Origin: Cristatella mucedo
Taxonomy: Eukaryota; Bryozoa; Phylactolaemata; Cristatellidae
Direction: 5' to 3'
Length of the DNA: 62,000 bases
Assembly (NCBI GenBank): GCA_009760855.2
Contig: WPIO01000240.1
Coordinates: 1 to 62,000 of the forward strand
Each line of letters opens with the position of its first letter. The stretch's first letter is position 1. The notes under the pieces are model-generated. The model was not told where the DNA came from. It saw only the letters and a program-made list of their open reading frames with translations, and searched no databases. Made by a program: the position numbers and the translations under genes. Below are positions 14,101-27,565 of the stretch, in pieces.

Positions 14101-17100
14101 GGATATATAGATTTCTTGAAGAAAAAAGGAGCGTTAACAGTTTCAGCAGGGGGATAAGATACTTGCAACGCCTGCTGTTTGAAGGATCTACCAGTGAGTT
14201 TATGATTTATTTTTTGAGACTCTTATTAACGCTAACAATAGTTTTCCGGATAAAAGACGCGTAAATCGCTTTAGCAGTGGGATCACTTACTCGAAACGCG
14301 GGCGGTTTGAACGGTCTACCCTTAGGATAACGAAGTATTTATTGAGACAGTTAATAACACTAAAAGATATACAAATTGGACAGCAAAGACGCGTAAATGG
14401 TTAAGGGAGGGCACATAACTTACTTGGAACACCAGCGGTCGAAAGGTACCACTAGTAAGATAATTAATCATTTAAAGAGCCAACAAAAACGACTCAAGAT
14501 TATGTTTCCGGAAGAAAAAGCGCGTAAATAGTTTGAGCAGGGTAGATCACCTACTCGGAACGCCGAATTTTTGAAGATTCTACCAGCATGATATCGAATT
14601 ATTCATTGAGACTGATTATAACAATAAAGGGTATACATTTCTGGAAGAAAAGATGCGTAAATGGTTTTAGCAGGGCAAATAACTTACTCGAAACGCGGGT
14701 GGTTTGAACGATCTACCGTTAGGATTACGAAGTATTTATCGACACGATTAATAACGCTAAAGGATATACAAATCGGACAGCAAAGACGCGTAAATGGTTA
14801 AGGGAGGTCAGATAACTTACTTGGAACACCAGCGGTCTAAAGGTACTCTACTACTAGTAAGATAATTAATTATTTAAAGAGCCAACGAAAACGACTCAAG
14901 AATATATTTCCGGAAGAAAAGACGCGTAAATGGTTTGAGCAGAGTACATAACTTACTCGGAAGGCCGGCGGTTTGAAGGATCTACTAGCGGAATAACGAA
15001 GTATCAATTACGATTAATTATAAAAGTAAAGGATGTATATTTTCGCAAGGTAAGATGCGTACATGATTTTTCCAGAGAGGATAACGTCTTCAAAACGGCT
15101 TTGGGTGCAAGGTACTACCTGTAAGATAATTATGTGTTGAGACTATTTATAACTGTAAAGGCTATATATTTGCGATAGAATAGACGCTCCAACGGATTTT
15201 GCAGGAGAGATAACGTACTTGGAACAGCTGATGTTGGAAGGTATTACAAGGAAGATAATTATTAATTTGTTGAGACTATTTATGACAATAAAGGATATAT
15301 ATTTCCTACAAAAAAGACGCGTAAATGGTTCGTTTAGGAGAGATAACTTATTCGGAACGACTGCGGATGAAAGGTATTACCAGTAAGATAATCATCACTT
15401 TAAGTGAACAATCTAACATCGGGATAACGAGGAATTTATTGTAAATATTTATGACACTAAAGCGTATTTATTACCGGAACGAAACACGCGTGTATGGTTT
15501 AACCCGGTGAAATAAATTATTCGGAACGCTGCGGATACAAGGTACTACCAGTAAAATAAGCGATTATATATTGAGACTATTTATAACACTAAATGACGTT
15601 TATTTCCTAAAGAAATCGCGCGTCAAAGGATTTACCAGGGCGGATAACTTACGCGGAACTTATCCGGTTTGAAGGTACTACCGGGAAGATAGTTAATTCT
15701 TTCACGAGAGGATTTTTAACAGTAAAGGATATATATTTCCATAAAAAAACACGCGTAAATGGCTGTATCAACTTGTGCGGCACACCTGCAGATCCAAGGT
15801 ATTACCAGCAAGATACATCATTTCTCGCGATTATTTAAAATATTCAAGGATACATATTTACGGAAAAAGACGCGTAAATGGTTATATTAGCAGAGATAAC
15901 TTTCTCGGAACGCTTGCGGTCAAAGGTACTACTAGTAAGGTAACAAATTTTTGTGTGAGCCTATATATAAAAATCAAGGATATATATTTCCGGAAGAAAA
16001 GACGCGTAAATTGTTTGAGCGGAGTAGATAACTTACTCGGAAGGCGGGCGGTTTGAAGGATCCACCAGCGGAATAACCAAGTATACATTTAAAATAATGA
16101 TAACAATTAGGATATATATGACCGGTAGAAAAAAAAAGAAGCGTCAAAACTCTCAGCAGGGAAGAACCCCAGCGTTTTGATGCATCTGCCCGCGGGCTAA
16201 TAAATCATTTTTTCGACACAATTAATATCACTGAAGGGTACACAGTTCCAATAGAAAAGACGCGTAAATTTTTTTTCTGCAGGGAAGACAACTTACTCGA
16301 AACGCCAGTGGTTATAAGGTACGACCAGTAAGATACAATATTTAATGAGACTATTTATACAACTAATGGACGTATATTTCCAGAAGAAAAGACGCGTAAA
16401 TGGTTTGAGCAGAGTAGATAACTTACTCTGAACGCCGATGTTTTGAAGATTCTACCAGCATGATATCGAAGTATTCATTGAAACTTATTATAACACTAAA
16501 GGGTATACATTTCTGGAAGAAAGATGCGTAAATGGTTTTTTAGCAGAGCAAATAACTTACTCGGAACGCCGGAGGTGTGAAGGATGTACCACCTGGATAC
16601 CGGAGTATGTATTAAGAGTAATATTTCAACACTAAATGATATATATATTTCCGAAAGAAACAGGGAGCGAAAACAGTTTCAGCAGGGGAGATGAGTTACC
16701 TGAAACGCCTGCGGTTTGAAGCATCTACCAGGGGGCTAATAAATTAATTATTAAGATATATAATAATACTAGAAGATATGAGTTGATGGAAGAAAAGACG
16801 CAAAGATATTTTGTGCAGGGAAACTAACTTACCCGAAAAGTCGGCGGTTTAAAGGACCTACCAACGGGTTAACAAAGTACTAATTGAGACTAATTATATC
16901 ACTAAAGGATATATAGATTTCTTGAAGAAAAAAGGAGCGTTAACAGTTTCAGCAGGGGGATAAGATACTTGCAACGCCTGCTGTTTGAAGGATCTACCAG
17001 TGAGTTTATGATTTATTTTTTGAGACTCTTATTAACGCTAACAATATTTTTCCGGATAAAAGACGCGTAAATCGCTTTAGCAGTGGGATCACTTACTCGA

Positions 17101-20100
17101 AACGCGGGCGGTTTGAACGGTCTACCCTTAGGATAACGAAGTATTTATTGAGACAGTTAATAACACTAAAAGATATACAAATTGGACAGCAAAGACGCGT
17201 AAATGGTTAAGGGAGGGCACATAACTTACTTGGAACACCAGCGGTCGAAAGGTACCACTAGTAAGATAATTAATCATTTAAAGAGCCAACAAAAACGACT
17301 CAAGATTATGTTTCCGGAAGAAAAAGCGCGTAAATAGTTTGAGCAGGGTAGATCACCTACTCGGAACGCCGAATTTTTGAAGATTCTACCAGCATGATAT
17401 CGAATTATTCATTGAGACTGATTATAACAATAAAGGGTATACATTTCTGGAAGAAAAGATGCGTAAATGGTTTTAGCAGGGCAAATAACTTACTCGAAAC
17501 GCGGGTGGTTTGAACGATCTACCGTTAGGATTACGAAGTATTTATCGACACGATTAATAACGCTAAAGGATATACAAATCGGACAGCAAAGACGCGTAAA
17601 TGGTTAAGGGAGGTCAGATAACTTACTTGGAACACCAGCGGTCTAAAGGTACTCTACTACTAGTAAGATAATTAATTATTTAAAGAGCCAACGAAAACGA
17701 CTCAAGAATATATTTCCGGAAGAAAAGACGCGTAAATGGTTTGAGCAGAGTACATAACTTACTCGGAAGGCCGGCGGTTTGAAGGATCTACTAGCGGAAT
17801 AACGAAGTATCAATTACGATTAATTATAAAAGTAAAGGATGTATATTTTCGCAAGGTAAGATGCGTACATGATTTTTCCAGAGAGGATAACGTCTTCAAA
17901 ACGGCTTTGGGTGCAAGGTACTACCTGTAAGATAATTATGTGTTGAGACTATTTATAACTGTAAAGGCTATATATTTGCGATAGAATAGACGCTCCAACG
18001 GATTTTGCAGGAGAGATAACGTACTTGGAACAGCTGATGTTGGAAGGTATTACAAGGAAGATAATTATTAATTTGTTGAGACTATTTATGACAATAAAGG
18101 ATATATATTTCCTACAAAAAGACGCGTAAATGGTTCGTTTAGGAGAGATAACTTATTCGGAACGACTGCGGATGAAAGGTATTACCAGTAAGATAATCAT
18201 CACTTTAAGTGAACAATCTAACATCGGGATAACGAGGAATTTATTGTAAATATTTATGACACTAAAGCGTATTTATTACCGGAACGAAAACACGCGTGTA
18301 TGGTTTAACCCGGTGAAATAAATTATTCGGAACGCTGCGGATACAAGGTACTACCAGTAAAATAAGCGATTATATATTGAGACTATTTATAACACTAAAT
18401 GACGTTTATTTCCTAAAGAAATCGCGCGTCAAAGGATTTACCAGGGCGGATAACTTACGCGGAACTTATCCGGTTTGAAGGTACTACCGGGAAGATAGTT
18501 AATTCTTTCACGAGAGGATTTTTAACAGTAAAGGATATATATTTCCATAAAAACACGCGTAAATGGCTGTATCAACTTGTGCGGCACACCTGCAGATCCA
18601 AGGTATTACCAGCAAGATACATCATTTCTCGCGATTATTTAAAATATTCAAGGATACATATTTACGGAAAAAGACGCGTAAATGGTTATATTAGCAGAGA
18701 TAACTTTCTCGGAACGCTTGCGGTCAAAGGTACTACTAGTAAGGTAACAAATTTTTTGTGTGAGCCTATATATAAAAATCAAGGATATATATTTCCGGAA
18801 GAAAAGACGCGTAAATTGTTTGAGCGGAGTAGATAACTTACTCGGAAGGCGGGCGGTTTGAAGGATCCACCAGCGGAATAACCAAGTATACATTTAAAAT
18901 AATGATAACAATTAGGATATATATGACCGGTAGAAAAAAAGAAGCGTCAAAACTCTCAGCAGGGAAGAACCCCAGCGTTTTGATGCATCTGCCCGCGGGC
19001 TAATAAATCATTTTTCGACACAATTAATATCACTGAAGGGTACACAGTTCCAATAGAAAAGACGCGTAAATTTTTCTGCAGGGAAGACAACTTACTCGAA
19101 ACGCCAGTGGTTATAAGGTACGACCAGTAAGATACAATATTTAATGAGACTATTTATACAACTAATGGACGTATATTTCCAGAAGAAAAGACGCGTAAAT
19201 GGTTTGAGCAGAGTAGATAACTTACTCTGAACGCCGATGTTTTGAAGATTCTACCAGCATGATATCGAAGTATTCATTGAAACTTATTATAACACTAAAG
19301 GGTATACATTTCTGGAAGAAAGATGCGTAAATGGTTTTAGCAGAGCAAATAACTTACTCGGAACGCCGGAGGTGTGAAGGATGTACCACCTGGATACCGG
19401 AGTATGTATTAAGAGTAATATTTCAACACTAAATGATATATATATTTCCGAAAGAAACAGGGAGCGAAAACAGTTTCAGCAGGGGAGATGAGTTACCTGA
19501 AACGCCTGCGGTTTGAAGCATCTACCAGGGGGCTAATAAATTAATTATTAAGATATATAATAATACTAGAAGATATGAGTTGATGGAAGAAAAGACGCAA
19601 AGATATTTTGTGCAGGGAAACTAACTTACCCGAAAAGTCGGCGGTTTAAAGGACCTACCAACGGGTTAACAAAGTACTAATTGAGACTAATTATATCACT
19701 AAAGGATATATAGATTTCTTGAAGAAAAAAGGAGCGTTAACAGTTTCAGCAGGGGGATAAGATACTTGCAACGCCTGCTGTTTGAAGGATCTACCAGTGA
19801 GTTTATGATTTATTTTTTGAGACTCTTATTAACGCTAACAATATTTTTCCGGATAAAAGACGCGTAAATCGCTTTAGCAGTGGGATCACTTACTCGAAAC
19901 GCGGGCGGTTTGAACGGTCTACCCTTAGGATAACGAAGTATTTATTGAGACAGTTAATAACACTAAAAGATATACAAATTGGACAGCAAAGACGCGTAAA
20001 TGGTTAAGGGAGGGCACATAACTTACTTGGAACACCAGCGGTCGAAAGGTACCACTAGTAAGATAATTAATCATTTAAAGAGCCAACAAAAACGACTCAA

Positions 20101-23100
20101 GATTATGTTTCCGGAAGAAAAAGCGCGTAAATAGTTTGAGCAGGGTAGATCACCTACTCGGAACGCCGAATTTTTGAAGATTCTACCAGCATGATATCGA
20201 ATTATTCATTGAGACTGATTATAACAATAAAGGGTATACATTTCTGGAAGAAAAGATGCGTAAATGGTTTTAGCAGGGCAAATAACTTACTCGAAACGCG
20301 GGTGGTTTGAACGATCTACCGTTAGGATTACGAAGTATTTATCGACACGATTAATAACGCTAAAGGATATACAAATCGGACAGCAAAGACGCGTAAATGG
20401 TTAAGGGAGGTCAGATAACTTACTTGGAACACCAGCGGTCTAAAGGTACTCTACTACTAGTAAGATAATTAATTATTTAAAGAGCCAACGAAAACGACTC
20501 AAGAATATATTTCCGGGAAAAAAAGACGCGTAAATGGTTTGAGCAGAGTACATAACTTACTCGGAAGGCCGGCGGTTTGAAGGATCTACTAGCGGAATAA
20601 CGAAGTATCAATTACGATTAATTATAAAAGTAAAGGATGTATATTTTCGCAAGGTAAGATGCGTACATGATTTTTCCAGAGAGGATAACGTCTTCAAAAC
20701 GGCTTTGGGTGCAAGGTACTACCTGTAAGATAATTATGTGTTGAGACTATTTATAACTGTAAAGGCTATATATTTGCGATAGAATAGACGCTCCAACGGA
20801 TTTTGCAGGAGAGATAACGTACTTGGAACAGCTGATGTTGGAAGGTATTACAAGGAAGATAATTATTAATTTGTTGAGACTATTTATGACAATAAAGGAT
20901 ATATATTTCCTACAAAAAGACGCGTAAATGGTTCGTTTAGGAGAGATAACTTATTCGGAACGACTGCGGATGAAAGGTATTACCAGTAAGATAATCATCA
21001 CTTTAAGTGAACAATCTAACATCGGGATAACGAGGAATTTATTGTAAATATTTATGACACTAAAGCGTATTTATTACCGGAACGAAACACGCGTGTATGG
21101 TTTAACCCGGTGAAATAAATTATTCGGAACGCTGCGGATACAAGGTACTACCAGTAAAATAAGCGATTATATATTGAGACTATTTATAACACTAAATGAC
21201 GTTTATTTCCTAAAGAAATCGCGCGTCAAAGGATTTACCAGGGCGGATAACTTACGCGGAACTTATCCGGTTTGAAGGTACTACCGGGAAGATAGTTAAT
21301 TCTTTCACGAGAGGATTTTTAACAGTAAAGGATATATATTTCCATAAAAACACGCGTAAATGGCTGTATCAACTTGTGCGGCACACCTGCAGATCCAAGG
21401 TATTACCAGCAAGATACATCATTTCTCGCGATTATTTAAAATATTCAAGGATACATATTTACGGAAAAAGACGCGTAAATGGTTATATTAGCAGAGATAA
21501 CTTTCTCGGAACGCTTGCGGTCAAAGGTACTACTAGTAAGGTAACAAATTTTTGTGTGAGCCTATATATAAAAATCAAGGATATATATTTCCGGAAGAAA
21601 AGACGCGTAAATTGTTTGAGCGGAGTAGATAACTTACTCGGAAGGCGGGCGGTTTGAAGGATCCACCAGCGGAATAACCAAGTATACATTTAAAATAATG
21701 ATAACAATTAGGATATATATGACCGGTAAAAAAAGAAGCGTCAAAACTCTCAGCAGGGAAGAACCCCAGCGTTTTGATGCATCTGCCCGCGGGCTAATAA
21801 ATCATTTTTCGACACAATTAATATCACTGAAGGGTACACAGTTCCAATAGAAAAGACGCGTAAATTTTTTCTGCAGGGAAGACAACTTACTCGAAACGCC
21901 AGTGGTTATAAGGTACGACCAGTAAGATACAATATTTAATGAGACTATTTATACAACTAATGGACGTATATTTCCAGAAGAAAAGACGCGTAAATGGTTT
22001 GAGCAGCAGAGTAGATAACTTACTCTGAACGCCGATGTTTTGAAGATTCTACCAGCATGATATCGAAGTATTCATTGAAACTTATTATAACACTAAAGGG
22101 TATACATTTCTGGAAGAAAGATGCGTAAATGGTTTTAGCAGAGCAAATAACTTACTCGGAACGCCGGAGGTGTGAAGGATGTACCACCTGGATACCGGAG
22201 TATGTATTAAGAGTAATATTTCAACACTAAATGATATATATATTTCCGAAAGAAACAGGGAGCGAAAACAGTTTCAGCAGGGGAGATGAGTTACCTGAAA
22301 CGCCTGCGGTTTGAAGCATCTACCAGGGGGCTAATAAATTAATTATTAAGATATATAATAATACTAGAAGATATGAGTTGATGGAAGAAAAGACGCAAAG
22401 ATATTTTGTGCAGGGAAACTAACTTACCCGAAAAGTCGGCGGTTTAAAGGACCTACCAACGGGTTAACAAAGTACTAATTGAGACTAATTATATCACTAA
22501 AGGATATATAGATTTCTTGAAGAAAAAAGGAGCGTTAACAGTTTCAGCAGGGGGATAAGATACTTGCAACGCCTGCTGTTTGAAGGATCTACCAGTGAGT
22601 TTATGATTTATTTTTTGAGACTCTTATTAACGCTAACAATATTTTTCCGGATAAAAGACGCGTAAATCGCTTTAGCAGTGGGATCACTTACTCGAAACGC
22701 GGGCGGTTTGAACGGTCTACCCTTAGGATAACGAAGTATTTATTGAGACAGTTAATAACACTAAAAGATATACAAATTGGACAGCAAAGACGCGTAAATG
22801 GTTAAGGGAGGGCACATAACTTACTTGGAACACCAGCGGTCGAAAGGTACCACTAGTAAGATAATTAATCATTTAAAGAGCCAACAAAAACGACTCAAGA
22901 TTATGTTTCCGGAAGAAAAAGCGCGTAAATAGTTTGAGCAGGGTAGATCACCTACTCGGAACGCCGAATTTTTGAAGATTCTACCAGCATGATATCGAAT
23001 TATTCATTGAGACTGATTATAACAATAAAGGGTATACATTTCTGGAAGAAAAGATGCGTAAATGGTTTTAGCAGGGCAAATAACTTACTCGAAACGCGGG

Positions 23101-26100
23101 TGGTTTGAACGATCTACCGTTAGGATTACGAAGTATTTATCGACACGATTAATAACGCTAAAGGATATACAAATCGGACAGCAAAGACGCGTAAATGGTT
23201 AAGGGAGGTCAGATAACTTACTTGGAACACCAGCGGTCTAAAGGTACTCTACTACTAGTAAGATAATTAATTATTTAAAGAGCCAACGAAAACGACTCAA
23301 GAATATATTTCCGGAAGAAAAGACGCGTAAATGGTTTGAGCAGAGTACATAACTTACTCGGAAGGCCGGCGGTTTGAAGGATCTACTAGCGGAATAACGA
23401 AGTATCAATTACGATTAATTATAAAAGTAAAGGATGTATATTTTCGCAAGGTAAGATGCGTACATGATTTTTCCAGAGAGGATAACGTCTTCAAAACGGC
23501 TTTGGGTGCAAGGTACTACCTGTAAGATAATTATGTGTTGAGACTATTTATAACTGTAAAGGCTATATATTTGCGATAGAATAGACGCTCCAACGGATTT
23601 TGCAGGAGAGATAACGTACTTGGAACAGCTGATGTTGGAAGGTATTACAAGGAAGATAATTATTAATTTGTTGAGACTATTTATGACAATAAAGGATATA
23701 TATTTCCTACAAAAAGACGCGTAAATGGTTCGTTTAGGAGAGATAACTTATTCGGAACGACTGCGGATGAAAGGTATTACCAGTAAGATAATCATCACTT
23801 TAAGTGAACAATCTAACATCGGGATAACGAGGAATTTATTGTAAATATTTATGACACTAAAGCGTATTTATTACCGGAACGAAACACGCGTGTATGGTTT
23901 AACCCGGTGAAATAAATTATTCGGAACGCTGCGGATACAAGGTACTACCAGTAAAATAAGCGATTATATATTGAGACTATTTATAACACTAAATGACGTT
24001 TATTTCCTAAAGAAATCGCGCGTCAAAGGATTTACCAGGGCGGATAACTTACGCGGAACTTATCCGGTTTGAAGGTACTACCGGGAAGATAGTTAATTCT
24101 TTCACGAGAGGATTTTTAACAGTAAAGGATATATATTTCCATAAAACACGCGTAAATGGCTGTATCAACTTGTGCGGCACACCTGCAGATCCAAGGTATT
24201 ACCAGCAAGATACATCATTTCTCGCGATTATTTAAAATATTCAAGGATACATATTTACGGAAAAAGACGCGTAAATGGTTATATTAGCAGAGATAACTTT
24301 CTCGGAACGCTTGCGGTCAAAGGTACTACTAGTAAGGTAACAAATTTTTGTGTGAGCCTATATATAAAAATCAAGGATATATATTTCCGGAAGAAAAGAC
24401 GCGTAAATTGTTTGAGCGGAGTAGATAACTTACTCGGAAGGCGGGCGGTTTGAAGGATCCACCAGCGGAATAACCAAGTATACATTTAAAATAATGATAA
24501 CAATTAGGATATATATGACCGGTAGAAAAAAAGAAGCGTCAAAACTCTCAGCAGGGAAGAACCCCAGCGTTTTGATGCATCTGCCCGCGGGCTAATAAAT
24601 CATTTTTCGACACAATTAATATCACTGAAGGGTACACAGTTCCAATAGAAAAGACGCGTAAATTTTTTCTGCAGGGAAGACAACTTACTCGAAACGCCAG
24701 TGGTTATAAGGTACGACCAGTAAGATACAATATTTAATGAGACTATTTATACAACTAATGGACGTATATTTCCAGAAGAAAAGACGCGTAAATGGTTTGA
24801 GCAGAGTAGATAACTTACTCTGAACGCCGATGTTTTGAAGATTCTACCAGCATGATATCGAAGTATTCATTGAAACTTATTATAACACTAAAGGGTATAC
24901 ATTTCTGGAAGAAAGATGCGTAAATGGTTTTAGCAGAGCAAATAACTTACTCGGAACGCCGGAGGTGTGAAGGATGTACCACCTGGATACCGGAGTATGT
25001 ATTAAGAGTAATATTTCAACACTAAATGATATATATATTTCCGAAAGAAACAGGGAGCGAAAACAGTTTCAGCAGGGGAGATGAGTTACCTGAAACGCCT
25101 GCGGTTTGAAGCATCTACCAGGGGGCTAATAAATTAATTATTAAGATATATAATAATACTAGAAGATATGAGTTGATGGAAGAAAAGACGCAAAGATATT
25201 TTGTGCAGGGAAACTAACTTACCCGAAAAGTCGGCGGTTTAAAGGACCTACCAACGGGTTAACAAAGTACTAATTGAGACTAATTATATCACTAAAGGAT
25301 ATATAGATTTCTTGAAGAAAAAAGGAGCGTTAACAGTTTCAGCAGGGGGATAAGATACTTGCAACGCCTGCTGTTTGAAGGATCTACCAGTGAGTTTATG
25401 ATTTATTTTTTGAGACTCTTATTAACGCTAACAATATTTTTCCGGATAAAAGACGCGTAAATCGCTTTAGCAGTGGGATCACTTACTCGAAACGCGGGCG
25501 GTTTGAACGGTCTACCCTTAGGATAACGAAGTATTTATTGAGACAGTTAATAACACTAAAAGATATACAAATTGGACAGCAAAGACGCGTAAATGGTTAA
25601 GGGAGGGCACATAACTTACTTGGAACACCAGCGGTCGAAAGGTACCACTAGTAAGATAATTAATCATTTAAAGAGCCAACAAAAACGACTCAAGATTATG
25701 TTTCCGGAAGAAAAAGCGCGTAAATAGTTTGAGCAGGGTAGATCACCTACTCGGAACGCCGAATTTTTGAAGATTCTACCAGCATGATATCGAATTATTC
25801 ATTGAGACTGATTATAACAATAAAGGGTATACATTTCTGGAAGAAAAGATGCGTAAATGGTTTTAGCAGGGCAAATAACTTACTCGAAACGCGGGTGGTT
25901 TGAACGATCTACCGTTAGGATTACGAAGTATTTATCGACACGATTAATAACGCTAAAGGATATACAAATCGGACAGCAAAGACGCGTAAATGGTTAAGGG
26001 AGGTCAGATAACTTACTTGGAACACCAGCGGTCTAAAGGTACTCTACTACTAGTAAGATAATTAATTATTTAAAGAGCCAACGAAAACGACTCAAGAATA

Positions 26101-27565
26101 TATTTCCGGAAGAAAAGACGCGTAAATGGTTTGAGCAGAGTACATAACTTACTCGGAAGGCCGGCGGTTTGAAGGATCTACTAGCGGAATAACGAAGTAT
26201 CAATTACGATTAATTATAAAAGTAAAGGATGTATATTTTCGCAAGGTAAGATGCGTACATGATTTTTCCAGAGAGGATAACGTCTTCAAAACGGCTTTGG
26301 GTGCAAGGTACTACCTGTAAGATAATTATGTGTTGAGACTATTTATAACTGTAAAGGCTATATATTTGCGATAGAATAGACGCTCCAACGGATTTTGCAG
26401 GAGAGATAACGTACTTGGAACAGCTGATGTTGGAAGGTATTACAAGGAAGATAATTATTAATTTGTTGAGACTATTTATGACAATAAAGGATATATATTT
26501 CCTACAAAAAGACGCGTAAATGGTTCGTTTAGGAGAGATAACTTATTCGGAACGACTGCGGATGAAAGGTATTACCAGTAAGATAATCATCACTTTAAGT
26601 GAACAATCTAACATCGGGATAACGAGGAATTTATTGTAAATATTTATGACACTAAAGCGTATTTATTACCGGAACGAAACACGCGTGTATGGTTTAACCC
26701 GGTGAAATAAATTATTCGGAACGCTGCGGATACAAGGTACTACCAGTAAAATAAGCGATTATATATTGAGACTATTTATAACACTAAATGACGTTTATTT
26801 CCTAAAGAAATCGCGCGTCAAAGGATTTACCAGGGCGGATAACTTACGCGGAACTTATCCGGTTTGAAGGTACTACCGGGAAGATAGTTAATTCTTTCAC
26901 GAGAGGATTTTTAACAGTAAAGGATATATATTTCCATAAAAACACGCGTAAATGGCTGTATCAACTTGTGCGGCACACCTGCAGATCCAAGGTATTACCA
27001 GCAAGATACATCATTTCTCGCGATTATTTAAAATATTCAAGGATACATATTTACGGAAAAAGACGCGTAAATGGTTATATTAGCAGAGATAACTTTCTCG
27101 GAACGCTTGCGGTCAAAGGTACTACTAGTAAGGTAACAAATTTTTGTGTGAGCCTATATATAAAAATCAAGGATATATATTTCCGGAAGAAAAGACGCGT
27201 AAATTGTTTGAGCGGAGTAGATAACTTACTCGGAAGGCGGGCGGTTTGAAGGATCCACCAGCGGAATAACCAAGTATACATTTAAAATAATGATAACAAT
27301 TAGGATATATATGACCGGTAGAAAAAAAGAAGCGTCAAAACTCTCAGCAGGGAAGAACCCCAGCGTTTTGATGCATCTGCCCGCGGGCTAATAAATCATT
27401 TTTCGACACAATTAATATCACTGAAGGGTACACAGTTCCAATAGAAAAGACGCGTAAATTTTTTCTGCAGGGAAGACAACTTACTCGAAACGCCAGTGGT
27501 TATAAGGTACGACCAGTAAGATACAATATTTAATGAGACTATTTATACAACTAATGGACGTATAT
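5187..27565. repeat. HOR-B array: eight complete 21-monomer units of ~2.80 kb
   Basis: Unit starts, taken at TTCCAGAAGAAAAGACGCG, are 5187, 7983, 10778, 13574, 16378, 19177, 21972 and 24770, with the next at 27566. Unit lengths are therefore 2796, 2795, 2796, 2804, 2799, 2795, 2798 and 2796 bp. In the unit 5187-7982 the marker falls at about 5201, 5333, 5465, 5604, 5734, 5866, 5999, 6131, 6265, 6397, 6535, 6667, 6799, 6928, 7097, 7229, 7359, 7478, 7613, 7746 and 7866, giving 21 monomers. The last three (7613, 7746 and 7866) are absent from HOR-A. By eye the copies differ at only a handful of sites each, mostly homopolymer lengths, so this is the most recently homogenised part of the window. 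Confidence 0.95.
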
